From Deltaproteobacteria bacterium (GTDB lineage Bacteria > Myxococcota_A > Polyangia > Haliangiales > Haliangiaceae), in assembly GCA_020630875.1 (NCBI GenBank), contig JAHDIH010000003.1, positions 210,071-274,070 on the forward strand: a DNA stretch of 64,000 bases, given 5' to 3'. Under the pieces are notes generated by a model. The model searched no databases, was not told where the DNA came from, and worked only from the letters and a program-made list of their open reading frames with translations. Below, piece after piece: positions 1 to 8,804 of the stretch. The translations under genes were made by a program, and so were the position numbers. Numbering within the stretch: position 1 is the first letter of the stretch; every line of letters begins with the position of its first letter.

Positions 1-1338
1 TGCGATGTCGTGGTGGGAACGCACCGACTGCTTTCGTCGGACGTGAAGTTTTGTCGACTGGGGCTGTTAGTTATAGATGAAGAACAACGTTTTGGCGTGA
101 AGCACAAAGAACAACTAAAGAACGTTCGCTCTACCATTGACGTATTGGCTATGTCGGCGACTCCTATTCCTCGGACGTTGCATTTTGCACTATCTGGTTT
201 AAGAGACCTGTCGCTAATTACGACACCTCCCACGCAAAGACTGGACGTTCGAACCTACGTTGCGGAGGAACAGGAGGCAATCATTAAGCGTGCCGTGCTG
301 GCAGAACTAGCGAGAGACGGACAAGTATTTTTTGTCGTTCCCCGAATCCAGAAAACGGTAGGCCAAAGATTGTCACTACAAGAGTGGCAGGATTGGTTAA
401 GCACGATTCCCAACGCGAAAGTAGTTGCTGCTCACGGAAAACAATCCAACAAAGCCTTAGAAAATGCGATGCATTCCTTCATCGAGGGCGAGAGCAACAT
501 CTTAGTCGCTACATCGCTTGTCGAAAACGGGCTGGACATCCCTAAAGCTAATACCGCGATTATTATCGATGCCGATAAATTCGGAATGTCTCAACTCTAT
601 CAACTTCGAGGCCGTGTAGGGCGCGGCAAACGACGGGCTTACTGCTACTTACTAGTCCAGTCGATGGATGGGCTCACCGCCAAAGGAAAACGCAGAATGG
701 AAGCACTTAGCCGGTATACAGACTTGGGAGCCGGTTTCTCTGTGGCATCCGCAGACTTAGAGATTAGAGGCGGTGGTGATATTCTTGGAAAAAAACAATC
801 AGGTGCCATTTCCAAGGTCGGCCTTGCCGCTTTCTCTAGAATGTTAAAAAGAGCCGTGTCGCATCTGCAAGGCCTCAACGCTGTCGACGAAGTTCCAGTA
901 GAGCTCAAAGTTGACGTCGCGAGCTACATTCCCGCGGATTACATACGTGATGTCGGGCTTCGATTAGAAACGTACCACCTACTTTCCGCCCCTAGTGAAG
1001 ACATGACTTCAGAACAACTCGTCGACGAAATGCGAGATCGCTTTGGCCCAGTGCCACAAGAAGTCCAAAACCTTGCGGCGTGCGTGCCGCTAAGACGGAA
1101 ATCTCAGAAGATTAGATGCACCCACCTGCACCTGCAACGAACGAAAATGAGCCTCACTCTCAAGCAGGATGCGCCGATTACATGGGCTGATTTGATAAAG
1201 CTGGTTCGTTCGAGTAAAGGGACGTGGAAATTGCCGGGCAACTATCGAATAGTTCGTGTGTTTTCTCCGAGCGAGCAAACTCGTCCATTTGAGAGTGCAA
1301 CAGATGCATTGTCGACCATCCTGCGCTATGTTACGTAA
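1..1338 (+). CDS. mfd: Transcription-repair coupling factor Mfd, C-terminal part (5' truncated by window)
   Basis: The reading frame is open from base 1, so the gene starts before the window and the first Met (base 10) is internal. The visible part is the back half of the translocase: motif II DEEQ followed by RFGVKHKE, which is typical of Mfd and not RecG; motif III SATPIPRTL; motifs V and VI in VATSLVENGLDIP and QLRGRVGRG; then a C-terminal TRCF/D7 domain over roughly the last 150 residues. Mfd pushes stalled RNA polymerase off lesions and recruits UvrA (family knowledge). Two parvulin genes follow on the same strand, the first 23 bp downstream, and may be co-transcribed with it. The family call is secure; the N-terminal UvrB-like and RNAP-binding domains cannot be seen. 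Confidence 0.95.
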   Translation, partial: CDVVVGTHRLLSSDVKFCRLGLLVIDEEQRFGVKHKEQLKNVRSTIDVLAMSATPIPRTLHFALSGLRDLSLITTPPTQRLDVRTYVAEEQEAIIKRAVLAELARDGQVFFVVPRIQKTVGQRLSLQEWQDWLSTIPNAKVVAAHGKQSNKALENAMHSFIEGESNILVATSLVENGLDIPKANTAIIIDADKFGMSQLYQLRGRVGRGKRRAYCYLLVQSMDGLTAKGKRRMEALSRYTDLGAGFSVASADLEIRGGGDILGKKQSGAISKVGLAAFSRMLKRAVSHLQGLNAVDEVPVELKVDVASYIPADYIRDVGLRLETYHLLSAPSEDMTSEQLVDEMRDRFGPVPQEVQNLAACVPLRRKSQKIRCTHLHLQRTKMSLTLKQDAPITWADLIKLVRSSKGTWKLPGNYRIVRVFSPSEQTRPFESATDALSTILRYVT

Positions 1339-1361
1339 GCTAACGTTTTAATTGGATTTGT

Positions 1362-2282
1362 ATGAAGTATGGAATAGTTATTCTCTTGCTGGCAGTTGGC
1401 TGTCAAAGAGCCCCAGAAGCTGAGAAAAAGTCACTCGCAGGCAGCGGTCTCAACACAAAAGGTGTCAAACCAGACATGGTGTTGGCTCAGGTGGGAAACG
1501 TGGCGATTACGGTTGCTGACTTTCAAGGAGAAATCGATAGACAAGCCCCGCACCTTCGAGTCCGTTACAGAACGGAACACAACAAAAAGTCGTTACTCGA
1601 TGCCATGATTCGTTTCGAGATTCTGGCTCAAGCCGCAGAGAAAAAAGGGCTGTCTAAAGATCCAGAAGTTACTCGGATGGTAAAGCAAGCGATGATAGAC
1701 AAGCTCTATCGCGCTGAGATGAGCGGAAAAAGCTATAGTCCTTCGGAAAGCGAAGTCAGAGACTACTACGACAACAATCAAGCGAGTTTTTTTAACCCCA
1801 ATCGGGTTCGGGCCGCGGCTGTAGCAACCCGTACCAGATCCGCAGCCAATCGCGTGCTGGCGAAGGCCAAACTACTAAAGCCAGCCGAACATGCTAAGTT
1901 CCGCGGATTGGTTGAGCAGTACGGCGTGTCCAAAGAACTGTCCCAACGCAGCGGAGACTTAGGTTTCTTACAAAAAGATAGTAAGAAATTTCCTTCTGAG
2001 ATCGTTGATGCCGTCTTCAGCCTCGCAAGCAATGGAGATGTCGTCGGGCCAATCAAGTCAAAAGACAAATACTACGTCATTAGGCGAACCGAATATCGCC
2101 CCAGCTACACTACTTCGTTTGAGAAAGCGAAGTCGAAAATCAAATCAAAATTGACTCGAAGTAACCGCCGAGCATTTGAGAAGTCCTTAATTACCAAGCT
2201 ACGCAAGTCGGCCAAAATCGAAATTTTCTCTGAAAAGCTTAAGTCACTTAGGGTTAAGACAAAGAAAGATAAACCAAAATGA
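1362..2282 (+). CDS. Parvulin-type peptidyl-prolyl isomerase, lipoprotein
   Basis: 306 residues. The N-terminus MKYGIVILLLAVGC is a lipoprotein signal with the lipidated Cys at about residue 14, so the protein should be tethered to a membrane facing the periplasm. Residues about 45-125 resemble the SurA/PrsA chaperone N-domain. The parvulin (PpiC) core spans about 140-245 with the family hallmark GDLGF near residue 201 and a GPIKS...YYVIR end strand. The C-terminal tail is Lys/Ser-rich. The likely role is cis-trans proline isomerisation and chaperoning of outer-membrane or secreted proteins. Its stop overlaps the next gene by 4 bp (ATGA), so the two are translationally coupled and probably act together. 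The family is clear; the exact client proteins are unknown. Confidence 0.88.
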   Translation: MKYGIVILLLAVGCQRAPEAEKKSLAGSGLNTKGVKPDMVLAQVGNVAITVADFQGEIDRQAPHLRVRYRTEHNKKSLLDAMIRFEILAQAAEKKGLSKDPEVTRMVKQAMIDKLYRAEMSGKSYSPSESEVRDYYDNNQASFFNPNRVRAAAVATRTRSAANRVLAKAKLLKPAEHAKFRGLVEQYGVSKELSQRSGDLGFLQKDSKKFPSEIVDAVFSLASNGDVVGPIKSKDKYYVIRRTEYRPSYTTSFEKAKSKIKSKLTRSNRRAFEKSLITKLRKSAKIEIFSEKLKSLRVKTKKDKPK

Positions 2283-3235
2283 AGCATTTGTTGATATTAA
2301 TCCTGCTACTGGTTGTTCCTGCTACTGCGGAGACTTACGACAGAGTGTTGGCAGAAGTAAACCAAGGCATCATATTGCAAAGCGATCTGGCGCCGCGGCT
2401 ACTACCATTCCACGCTCAGTTGAAAAGCGTTTCAAAAAAAGAGCGTGAACGGAAAATGCAAAAAATCGGACGGCAGCTTCTAAAAGAGCTAATCGACGAA
2501 GAACTAATCTTGCAAGCGGCGAAAGAAGCTAATGTTGGCAAACTGAGTAGCGAAGAGATCAAAAAGCAGCTTGATGCTACCAAAGCTAAGTTCGAACTCG
2601 ATGATGAAGGACTTGCCAGAGAACTTGCCGCCCAAGGTCAAACAATTGCCAGTTACAAAGAGGTACTAAAACGACAATACGCGAGGGTGCAAGCCGTCAA
2701 TTTTTTCGTTAGGTCTAAAGTATCGGTGACAGACAAAGATGTTGAGGAACGATACGAGGCAATAAAAAAGCGGTCTACCGGCCAAGTGGGAAGCGTCAGA
2801 CTTTATCAGCTTGTCATCGGCGCCCCTCCTGGATCTAGTGACGAAACTTTGGCTGCCGCAAAAGCCAAAGCAGACGAGATAGCCAAGCAAGCAACCGATG
2901 TTAAAACGTTTCAAGAACTTGTCACACTTAACTCGACGGATGAGGTAACTAAGGCTGGTGGTGGAGACTTGGGGTGGATTGAACGAGGAACCATGCCGGC
3001 AAGCTGGGAACAAATTGTATTCGCACTCACTCCCGGAAAAGTATCGAATCCGATCAAAGGCCCAGAAGGATACAGACTATTCTTCGTTTCTGAGCAAAAG
3101 AAAGACTCACTCGCACCGTTTTCCAAGATGAAAGCCCAAATTAAAGACGAAATTTATGGTCAACGCCTGCAAAAAGCGGTCGAAGAATGGGTCAAGAAAC
3201 TACGAAAGAAAGCACACATCTCTGTAAAAGTTTGA
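2279..3235 (+). CDS. SurA-like periplasmic chaperone / peptidyl-prolyl isomerase
   Basis: 318 residues with a Sec signal peptide (MKHLLILILLLVVPATA, cleavage about residue 18). The SurA-type N-domain begins YDRVLAEVNQGIILQSDL and continues to about residue 160. A single parvulin domain spans about 170-290 with GGGDLGWIERG, LTPGKVSNPIKG and GYRLFFV. E. coli SurA has two parvulin domains; one is present here, as in many deltaproteobacterial homologues. Role: folding and delivery of outer-membrane beta-barrel precursors (family knowledge). It starts inside the preceding lipoprotein PPIase gene (4 bp overlap), indicating an operon of two parvulins behind mfd. The symbol surA is not assigned because several SurA/PpiD-like paralogues usually coexist. 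Confidence 0.88.
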   Translation: MKHLLILILLLVVPATAETYDRVLAEVNQGIILQSDLAPRLLPFHAQLKSVSKKERERKMQKIGRQLLKELIDEELILQAAKEANVGKLSSEEIKKQLDATKAKFELDDEGLARELAAQGQTIASYKEVLKRQYARVQAVNFFVRSKVSVTDKDVEERYEAIKKRSTGQVGSVRLYQLVIGAPPGSSDETLAAAKAKADEIAKQATDVKTFQELVTLNSTDEVTKAGGGDLGWIERGTMPASWEQIVFALTPGKVSNPIKGPEGYRLFFVSEQKKDSLAPFSKMKAQIKDEIYGQRLQKAVEEWVKKLRKKAHISVKV

Positions 3236-3280
3236 TCTCTTTGGCTATGCCTCCCACGCATTAAGACTATAGAATAGAGC

Positions 3281-3592
3281 GTGGCCGATGAGCAAGATGA
3301 GAGACTTCACGAACGTTCCAACACTCAACTTGGATGTGAGATGGAGTTTGAAGGTGAAAAGCACGAAGTGGTACTTTCCAACCTGTCGGTGGGCGGCGCG
3401 CAAGTTTCTTGGGGAAACCCAATTGAAAAAGACAAAGAGATCATTCTCTTTGTTCGCGTAGGAGAAAAAGTTGAATCACTCAACGCAATTGTACGTTGGA
3501 AAAGTGATAGTGCTTTTGGAGTTCAATTCGTTTCAATGAAAGCCAAACAAGTATGGATGTTGCAACAATGGCTCCGGCAACTTACGCCATAG
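3281..3592 (+). CDS. Small PilZ-domain protein
   Basis: 103 residues starting at a GTG. The whole protein is one PilZ-like beta-barrel: residues about 8-16 (HERSNTQLG) stand where the c-di-GMP-binding RxxxR motif would be but keep only part of it. NLSVGGAQVSW fits the second motif ([D/N]xSxxG). It ends with a conserved-looking GVQFVSM strand and a C-terminal helix. The second motif is good and the first is degenerate, so binding of c-di-GMP is uncertain; it may instead act as a protein-interaction module. The end of the gene overlaps the next one by 25-40 bp, suggesting co-translation with the PEGA-like envelope protein. Confidence 0.75.
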   Translation: MADEQDERLHERSNTQLGCEMEFEGEKHEVVLSNLSVGGAQVSWGNPIEKDKEIILFVRVGEKVESLNAIVRWKSDSAFGVQFVSMKAKQVWMLQQWLRQLTP

Positions 3593-4569
3593 CACTACTC
3601 TTCGCTTCCCAGTTCGCTTTCGCGTCGGAACCGTTGCTCGTCATTGTCGGTGACGCACCTTCCGACACCTTAGTTTCGAAACTGGAGGCTAGAGCACTGA
3701 CGCTAGCAGATGGTAGGCTCGATCAACTGCGGCTTGGCGAGTCCGTAGGCTCTAGGAGCAAAAAGCTAGCGCTCGAAACCACCAAAGAATGCGATGCTAA
3801 AAGTAGCAAGTGCGCTGCACTAGCATGGACGTGGGCGCGGTACTTGGAACATTTTCGATTCACCGAAGAAAACAGCGCTCAAAGGAAACAAGCCTACACT
3901 TACGTTTGGCAACAAAGCACTCAGGAAGAAGAAAAAGTCATTGCCAAAGCTCAACTGCACGGCAACTTAGATGCAATAGCGGGCGATCACGCCGTAGTTG
4001 TAACGCTCCCTGAAGATACGAAAGTCACCCTCAATAATGAAGCGGTTACTGGCGCGGTATCACTAGCGGCTGGTTCACTGCATCGTTTTGTGCTCAAAGA
4101 TAGTAACGGTTTTGTAACTGTAAAAGACTATCGAGCGACGGTGTCTCAAAAGTTACCCCTTCCCTCCGCTAGTGGTTTCGAGGTGTCACTTCAAAAGGCA
4201 AGAGCTAAAAAGCTATCACTTACGCCTGACGTTCTTCAAGAGATCATGCGCCACTCAGGAGCAGAGAAAGTTCTGCTTAAACAGCCTGATAACACTTGGG
4301 AAGCATGGCAAATACACCCCAGCGCAGGCTTTAGTTACGCCAAACTAATAAGAAGGACCCCTGTCGAAAACCTTACGTCAATCAAGGCACTTCTTTTTCC
4401 CAAAGTGGAAACGCCTGCAATCGACGTCTCCACCAAAACAGAGAAGCGCTCAGCGGCTTGGGATTACGTGGCCTTAGGAGGAATAGCCGTTGTAGTAACA
4501 GCGTACTTTTTACTCTCCGACACCACTCCGGACCGGCAAAACATCAAGATTACCTATCAAAATCGATAG
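3553..4569 (+). CDS. Envelope protein with PEGA-like domain and C-terminal membrane helix
   Basis: 338 residues; no named family recognised end to end. The better start is probably the Met at 3568 (MAPATYAIALLFASQFAFAS), which gives a clean signal peptide and a 25 bp overlap with the PilZ gene. The long middle part is soluble. Residues about 145-205 read like a PEGA domain (VVVTLPEDTKVTLNNEAVTG... then HRFVLKDSNGF), a short beta-rich module found in myxobacterial surface and kinase-linked proteins. A transmembrane helix (DYVALGGIAVVVTAYFLL) lies at about residues 305-322, leaving a short tail. It is convergent with, and overlaps by 13 bp, the winged-helix gene on the other strand. A job in envelope sensing with the PilZ neighbour is inference; compare the fused PilZ-PEGA gene at 58934-60928. 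Confidence 0.6.
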   Translation: MDVATMAPATYAIALLFASQFAFASEPLLVIVGDAPSDTLVSKLEARALTLADGRLDQLRLGESVGSRSKKLALETTKECDAKSSKCAALAWTWARYLEHFRFTEENSAQRKQAYTYVWQQSTQEEEKVIAKAQLHGNLDAIAGDHAVVVTLPEDTKVTLNNEAVTGAVSLAAGSLHRFVLKDSNGFVTVKDYRATVSQKLPLPSASGFEVSLQKARAKKLSLTPDVLQEIMRHSGAEKVLLKQPDNTWEAWQIHPSAGFSYAKLIRRTPVENLTSIKALLFPKVETPAIDVSTKTEKRSAAWDYVALGGIAVVVTAYFLLSDTTPDRQNIKITYQNR

Positions 4570-5615
4570 GTAAAGTTGGCAGGCGGAGTGAAACGATACC
4601 CTCCCTCGTCACTCCGAATCACGACTCCCTCCTTGTCTCCAATAAGGCGACGAAGTCTCATAATATTGGTAAACAACGTCGGGTCATGACGAAAAGGATG
4701 GTAGTCCACTTTCCACACGGCCCTCACAAGTTCTTCCTTACTGAGAAGCACTTCTCGGGATTCACAGAACTTATATAGTAAGCGTCGAAGCACTACTTTT
4801 CGCTGAAGACTTGCTACTTCAATCCCATCTCTGAATATCGAGTGTTCGCTGCTGTCTACAACGATGGCAGGACTCTTCGGAGTCCAAGACTCTCGCCGAG
4901 CAGACAGCAACGAAGCGATAGCTGGATCGTCACCTGCAAGCACGGCGAGCTTACTGGTTTCACCAAGGGCCAAGAGTAAGTTTACAAGAGCAAACTTTTC
5001 CTCGCCTTTAATCGAATCTTTCGCTTCAAGAAAGCGACCATCCCAAGAGAAATCCATCGCGACGTTGGGACAAGAAGGAGCCGTTACGCACAAGAATTCA
5101 CCAAAACACTGCAGATGACCTTGCGCTATAAGTTTCTCTAAAAGGTACCTACCATCGGGAGCAATCACTGCGAGCCACTTACGAATTATTGGTTGCCCCC
5201 AAGAATGAAGCAGCGACAATAGCGCCATACTGTTCTTCTCTTTAGGAAGCGAAGGAGCAAAAGTCGATTGGCGTCCCACAAAACGTATCGAACGTCCACG
5301 GCACTTTTCAAACAGTTCAACTCTGGTGTTTTCGGTTAGATAATGAACCCCTACCACACTGCCAAAATCGCCCCCGCCTTTTGCCAGTCTTTGAAGAATT
5401 GAACTTGCATCATCGTACTTGGAACACAGCACGACATTTTGAGAGTTTTCAAAAATAGGAGACTGAGAATTTGACGAGATTCGTTCGTTTGACTTCATAC
5501 TCGTTACTAGAGCAATTTTCGTTCCATCACTTAACCCCACCCAACGTACAGGAATCGGAGAAAAAGTGATGCCTTCGAGCATCACTTCTCTTGAAAGTGA
5601 TACCTCAAGTCGCAT
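4557..5615 (-). CDS. Winged-helix (OmpR/PhoB-type) DNA-binding protein with an unrecognised N-terminal region
   Basis: 352 residues. The last about 95 residues form an OmpR/PhoB-type winged helix: a helix with LSKEELVRAVWKVDYHP, the recognition-helix region FTNIMRLRRLIGD, and the wing VIRSDEGGYRFTPP. Unlike response regulators there is no receiver domain. The first about 250 residues show no phospho-acceptor pocket, ATPase or membrane motif I can name; they look like a globular alpha/beta domain with scattered Cys. Arrangements with a C-terminal trans_reg_C domain are known in non-canonical regulators; the signal is unknown. The gene stands alone on the minus strand between the PEGA-like gene (convergent, 13 bp overlap) and rsmD (divergent, 18 bp gap). 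Confidence 0.65.
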   Translation of the reverse strand: MRLEVSLSREVMLEGITFSPIPVRWVGLSDGTKIALVTSMKSNERISSNSQSPIFENSQNVVLCSKYDDASSILQRLAKGGGDFGSVVGVHYLTENTRVELFEKCRGRSIRFVGRQSTFAPSLPKEKNSMALLSLLHSWGQPIIRKWLAVIAPDGRYLLEKLIAQGHLQCFGEFLCVTAPSCPNVAMDFSWDGRFLEAKDSIKGEEKFALVNLLLALGETSKLAVLAGDDPAIASLLSARRESWTPKSPAIVVDSSEHSIFRDGIEVASLQRKVVLRRLLYKFCESREVLLSKEELVRAVWKVDYHPFRHDPTLFTNIMRLRRLIGDKEGVVIRSDEGGYRFTPPANFTYRF

Positions 5616-5633
5616 TTAGCGTATGTTTCTACT

Positions 5634-6173
5634 GTGAGAATCGTTGGCGGTGAACTAGGCGGGAGGCGGCTGAGTGCGATTCGTTCTGATGGGATTAGAC
5701 CCACTCCCGAACGAGTTCGCGAAGCGCTATTCTCTCGTTACGCTCCTTGGGAAGGAATGCACGTCCTTGATCTCTTCGCGGGAAGTGGCGCTATTGGTTT
5801 TGAGGCAATTTCACGAGGTGCAGCCTCTGTGTTAGCCGTCGAGCAGAATCCCAAAGCGGTACAACAGCTAAAACAGCAAGCCGAGGCATTCGGAATAAGC
5901 GACCGCTACTCCGTCATTAAAGGAACCTTGCCCAAAGCCTTAAGCAAGATAGAAAGAGCGTACGATTTTGTATTTCTCGACCCTCCGTACGCCTCATCGT
6001 TGGCCTCAGAGACTCTCGCGGTTCTATCTCGATGGAATTTGCCAGATGAATCAATCTTGGTGGTAGAACATAAAAAGAACGCCCCCCCCAACCTTGCCGG
6101 CAGTTCACTTGAAGAGGTTGCGAGCCACCGTTATGGTGATACTGTTTTGTTGACGCTTAAGAGGTTTCGATGA
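5634..6173 (+). CDS. rsmD: 16S rRNA (guanine(966)-N(2))-methyltransferase RsmD
   Basis: 179 residues from a GTG start; MRIVGGELGGRRL is the standard RsmD opening. SAM-binding motif I is DLFAGSGAIGFEAISRGA (about residues 46-63) and the catalytic motif IV is FLDPPYA (about 114-120), both characteristic of N2-guanine methyltransferases. It methylates G966 in helix 31 of 16S rRNA (E. coli numbering). Length is normal for the family. It overlaps coaD by 4 bp, and the rsmD-coaD pair is common across bacteria, which supports both calls. Confidence 0.93.
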   Translation: MRIVGGELGGRRLSAIRSDGIRPTPERVREALFSRYAPWEGMHVLDLFAGSGAIGFEAISRGAASVLAVEQNPKAVQQLKQQAEAFGISDRYSVIKGTLPKALSKIERAYDFVFLDPPYASSLASETLAVLSRWNLPDESILVVEHKKNAPPNLAGSSLEEVASHRYGDTVLLTLKRFR

Positions 6174-6658
6174 CTAAAAAAGCTGTATATCCTGGAACAT
6201 TCGATCCTGTAACCTATGGTCACCTGGACATTCTTAGGAGAAGTCTGGAACTATTCGATGAAGTAATTGTAGCCATAGCGACCAATCCGAGAAAATCCCC
6301 ACTGTTTACGATCGAAGAACGCATGGGTTTCATTAAAGAAGAAGTACGCGAAGCAGGTGATAAAGTACGGTTTGATCATATCGAGAGGACCTTACTAATC
6401 GACTATTGTGCCCAAGAAAACGCTGCATTTATCGTTCGTGGTCTTCGGGCGTTAGCGGACTTCGAGTATGAATTTCAGCTCGCTCACATGAACAGGCGAC
6501 TGGCGCCCAAAATAGACACCGTCTTTTTTATGACCGACGAACGCAACCATTATGTTTCCTCTTCTATCGTAAAAGAAGTAGCAAGCCTCGGCGGCGACGT
6601 CTCAGGGCTAGTCCCTAAACCTGTAGCTGCGGCTCTGAAAAGAAAGTATCAACAATGA
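6170..6658 (+). CDS. coaD: Phosphopantetheine adenylyltransferase CoaD
   Basis: 162 residues, the usual length. The nucleotidyltransferase signature YPGTFDPVTYGHLDI is at the N-terminus (the TxGH form of the HxGH motif), and the second motif, usually ISSTxxR, appears as YVSSSIVKEVASLGG near residue 130. RGLRALADFEYEFQLAHMNR is the CoaD-specific substrate segment. The enzyme converts 4'-phosphopantetheine and ATP to dephospho-CoA, the penultimate step of CoA synthesis, in the cytosol. The start overlaps rsmD by 4 bp and the stop overlaps the aminotransferase start by 4 bp, so the three genes form one coupled operon. Confidence 0.95.
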   Translation: MTKKAVYPGTFDPVTYGHLDILRRSLELFDEVIVAIATNPRKSPLFTIEERMGFIKEEVREAGDKVRFDHIERTLLIDYCAQENAAFIVRGLRALADFEYEFQLAHMNRRLAPKIDTVFFMTDERNHYVSSSIVKEVASLGGDVSGLVPKPVAAALKRKYQQ

Positions 6659-7824
6659 TTTCTAAGCGAATACAGAACATACAACCATCAGCAACTCTGT
6701 CAATTTCCGCGAAGGCAAAGTCGATGCGCGCCGCCGGCGTCCCGATCATCAGCTTTAGCGCAGGAGAGCCTGACTTTCCCACGCCCAAGCACATTCGTGA
6801 CTACGTAGTTGAGAACCTCGAAAGCGCCAGTACCTATACCAATGTCCGCGGTATCATTGAGCTGCGCGAAGAGATTTCTAAAGATATCAAAAGGTCCCAT
6901 GGACTAACGTACGCGGCAGACAGCCAGATCATTGTCAGCTGTGGTGCCAAGCACAGTCTCTTCAATACTCTGATGACGGTGATCGATCCAGGAGATGAAG
7001 TTATCGTCTTTGCACCTTACTGGGTCTCTTATCCTGAGATGATTAAAGTTGCTGGGGGAGTTCCCGTATTCGTCGATACAACGCCAGACAACTTTCAGAT
7101 TAACCCGCTAAAACTCGCGGATGCCATAACTCCGAAGACCAAAGCGATTATGGTAAATTCTCCGAGTAATCCATCCGGAGCTGTGTATTCCAACGAAAGT
7201 TTGAAGGCTTTAGCCGTCGCTTGTACTCGTAACAACCTTGTCCCCATCCTCGACGAAATCTACCGCCACCTAACCTACAATGGAAACTTTCAGTCTTTGC
7301 TGCATGTGGCCCCATCTTTGTTTTCGCGAGCAGTACTAATAGACGGCGCATCAAAAGCCTACGCGATGACTGGTTGGCGAATTGGCTATACAATGGGTCC
7401 GAAGGAGATAATTGGTGGTATGACAAAGCTGCAAGGTCAAAGTACTTCCAACCCGACCCATGTTGCTCAACTGGCCACGCTCGCCGCGCTTCGTGGTGGA
7501 CTTGATTGCGTTTCGAAAATGAAACTTGAGTACGATAAACGACGAACCATCATGACGGACAAGCTAAACGCGATATCAGGAGTTTCTTGCATGCTTCCGA
7601 GCGGTGCGTTCTATGTCTTCCCCAACGTCTCATCGTACATACAAGGTTCGATAGAAAGTGACGTGGATCTTTGCAATTACCTTCTTGAAACAGCAGGTGT
7701 TGCCACCGTTCCTGGTTCAGCTTTTGGTAGCCCTGGTCACTTAAGAATGTCGTACGCGTGCAGCGTGAGTGACATCGAGACAGGCATTGAGAAGATGAAA
7801 AAAGCTCTCGACCTACTCGCTTAG
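6655..7824 (+). CDS. PLP-dependent aminotransferase, class I (aspartate aminotransferase family)
   Basis: 389 residues. Fold-type I aminotransferase: SFSAGEPDFPTP near the N-terminus binds the substrate carboxylate; YTNVRGIIELREEI follows; the PLP ring contacts are in NSPSNPSGAVY (about 165-175) and ILDEIYRHL. The Schiff-base lysine is in the SKAYAMTGWRIGY segment (about residues 234-246). This is the prokaryotic AspC/AspB (subgroup Ib-gamma) pattern, usually aspartate:2-oxoglutarate aminotransferase with some prephenate or aromatic activity, which cannot be separated by eye. Coupled to coaD by a 4 bp overlap. Its stop overlaps the stop of the convergent sigma-54 activator by 4 bp. Confidence 0.9.
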   Translation: MISKRIQNIQPSATLSISAKAKSMRAAGVPIISFSAGEPDFPTPKHIRDYVVENLESASTYTNVRGIIELREEISKDIKRSHGLTYAADSQIIVSCGAKHSLFNTLMTVIDPGDEVIVFAPYWVSYPEMIKVAGGVPVFVDTTPDNFQINPLKLADAITPKTKAIMVNSPSNPSGAVYSNESLKALAVACTRNNLVPILDEIYRHLTYNGNFQSLLHVAPSLFSRAVLIDGASKAYAMTGWRIGYTMGPKEIIGGMTKLQGQSTSNPTHVAQLATLAALRGGLDCVSKMKLEYDKRRTIMTDKLNAISGVSCMLPSGAFYVFPNVSSYIQGSIESDVDLCNYLLETAGVATVPGSAFGSPGHLRMSYACSVSDIETGIEKMKKALDLLA

Positions 7825-8795
7825 CTTCTGAACGAGTCGGCATTGATTTCGTGCTTCTTTAGAAGCTGCCACAAGTTCTTGCGATCCATTTGTGCCTGTC
7901 TAGCCGCAGCGGCGACGTTTCCTCGATGATGGCGCAACAGCGTCGCTAGATACTCGCTCTCAAAGTTGTCCACCACAGACTTCTTTAGATCTCTAAAGCT
8001 TGTCGTTAGATCAATACCAGAGTTCTTCTTAGCCCCCAGTGAAAGATGTCGGACTTCTATCTGTCCACTGTCGGCTACGACTACCGCGCGTCTCAACAGA
8101 TTTTCCAACTCACGAACGTTGCCAGGAAAGTGGTGTCCCATTAGTAGTTGCAGCGCATCACGAGAAATAGACTCCACCCGGCCTTCTCTGTTTTCTTTTA
8201 TAGTCGAAAGCAAATGGGCTACCAACAAGGGAATGTCTTCCAGGCGCTCCCTCAAGGGAGGAAGATTTATCGGAAATATGTTGATCCTAAAATACAAGTC
8301 TCTCCGGAAAGTGCCATTTTCAACCATCTCTTCTAGGTTACGGTTGGTGGCGAAAACCAAACGAGGGTTTACGTTCCTATCAACGACATCCCCCAGTCTA
8401 CGTACGTTTTGAGATTCCAATACTCTAAGAAGTTTCACTTGCATGGAGACGTCGAGTTCTCCAATTTCATCTAGAAACAATGTGCCTTCACTGGCAGCTT
8501 CAAAAACCCCCATGCGATCACTGGAAGCGCCCGTAAACGCGCCTCGCTTATGGCCAAAAAGTTCGGACTCAATTAGTTTTTCAGGAATGGCGCCACAGTT
8601 GACAGCCAGAAAGCGCGACTCAATCCGCGGAGAACCATTATGTACTAAGCGCGCCACAAGCTCTTTGCCAGTACCACTTTCCCCCATTACCAACACCGGC
8701 GTTTGCGTTCGCGCAACCATGTCAATCTTTTGGTAAAGAGATGCAATCCAGTCCCCTCCCCCTACCAATACGTCCTGCTTTCGTCTAGCCTTCAA
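7821..8795 (-). CDS. Sigma-54-dependent transcriptional activator without sensor domain (AAA+ and Fis HTH)
   Basis: 324 residues from a probable TTG start; an in-frame stop lies six codons upstream, so a hidden N-terminal sensor is excluded. The AAA+ domain fills residues about 10-245: Walker A GESGTGKELVARLVH, the sigma-54-contacting loop KRGAFTGA, Walker B GTLFLDEIGEL, and the arginine-finger region FRRDLYFRINIFPI. A Fis-type helix-turn-helix ends the protein (GNVAAAARQAQMDRKNLWQLL). Such proteins remodel RNAP-sigma54 at -24/-12 promoters. With no receiver, GAF or FHA domain, activity must be controlled by expression or a partner, as in PspF. It lies directly downstream of the Bat operon on the same strand (21 bp gap), so it may be co-transcribed or driven from a TATAAT box just upstream. 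Confidence 0.88.
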   Translation of the reverse strand: MKARRKQDVLVGGGDWIASLYQKIDMVARTQTPVLVMGESGTGKELVARLVHNGSPRIESRFLAVNCGAIPEKLIESELFGHKRGAFTGASSDRMGVFEAASEGTLFLDEIGELDVSMQVKLLRVLESQNVRRLGDVVDRNVNPRLVFATNRNLEEMVENGTFRRDLYFRINIFPINLPPLRERLEDIPLLVAHLLSTIKENREGRVESISRDALQLLMGHHFPGNVRELENLLRRAVVVADSGQIEVRHLSLGAKKNSGIDLTTSFRDLKKSVVDNFESEYLATLLRHHRGNVAAAARQAQMDRKNLWQLLKKHEINADSFRS

Positions 8796-8804
8796 CCTAT
8801 CTCG

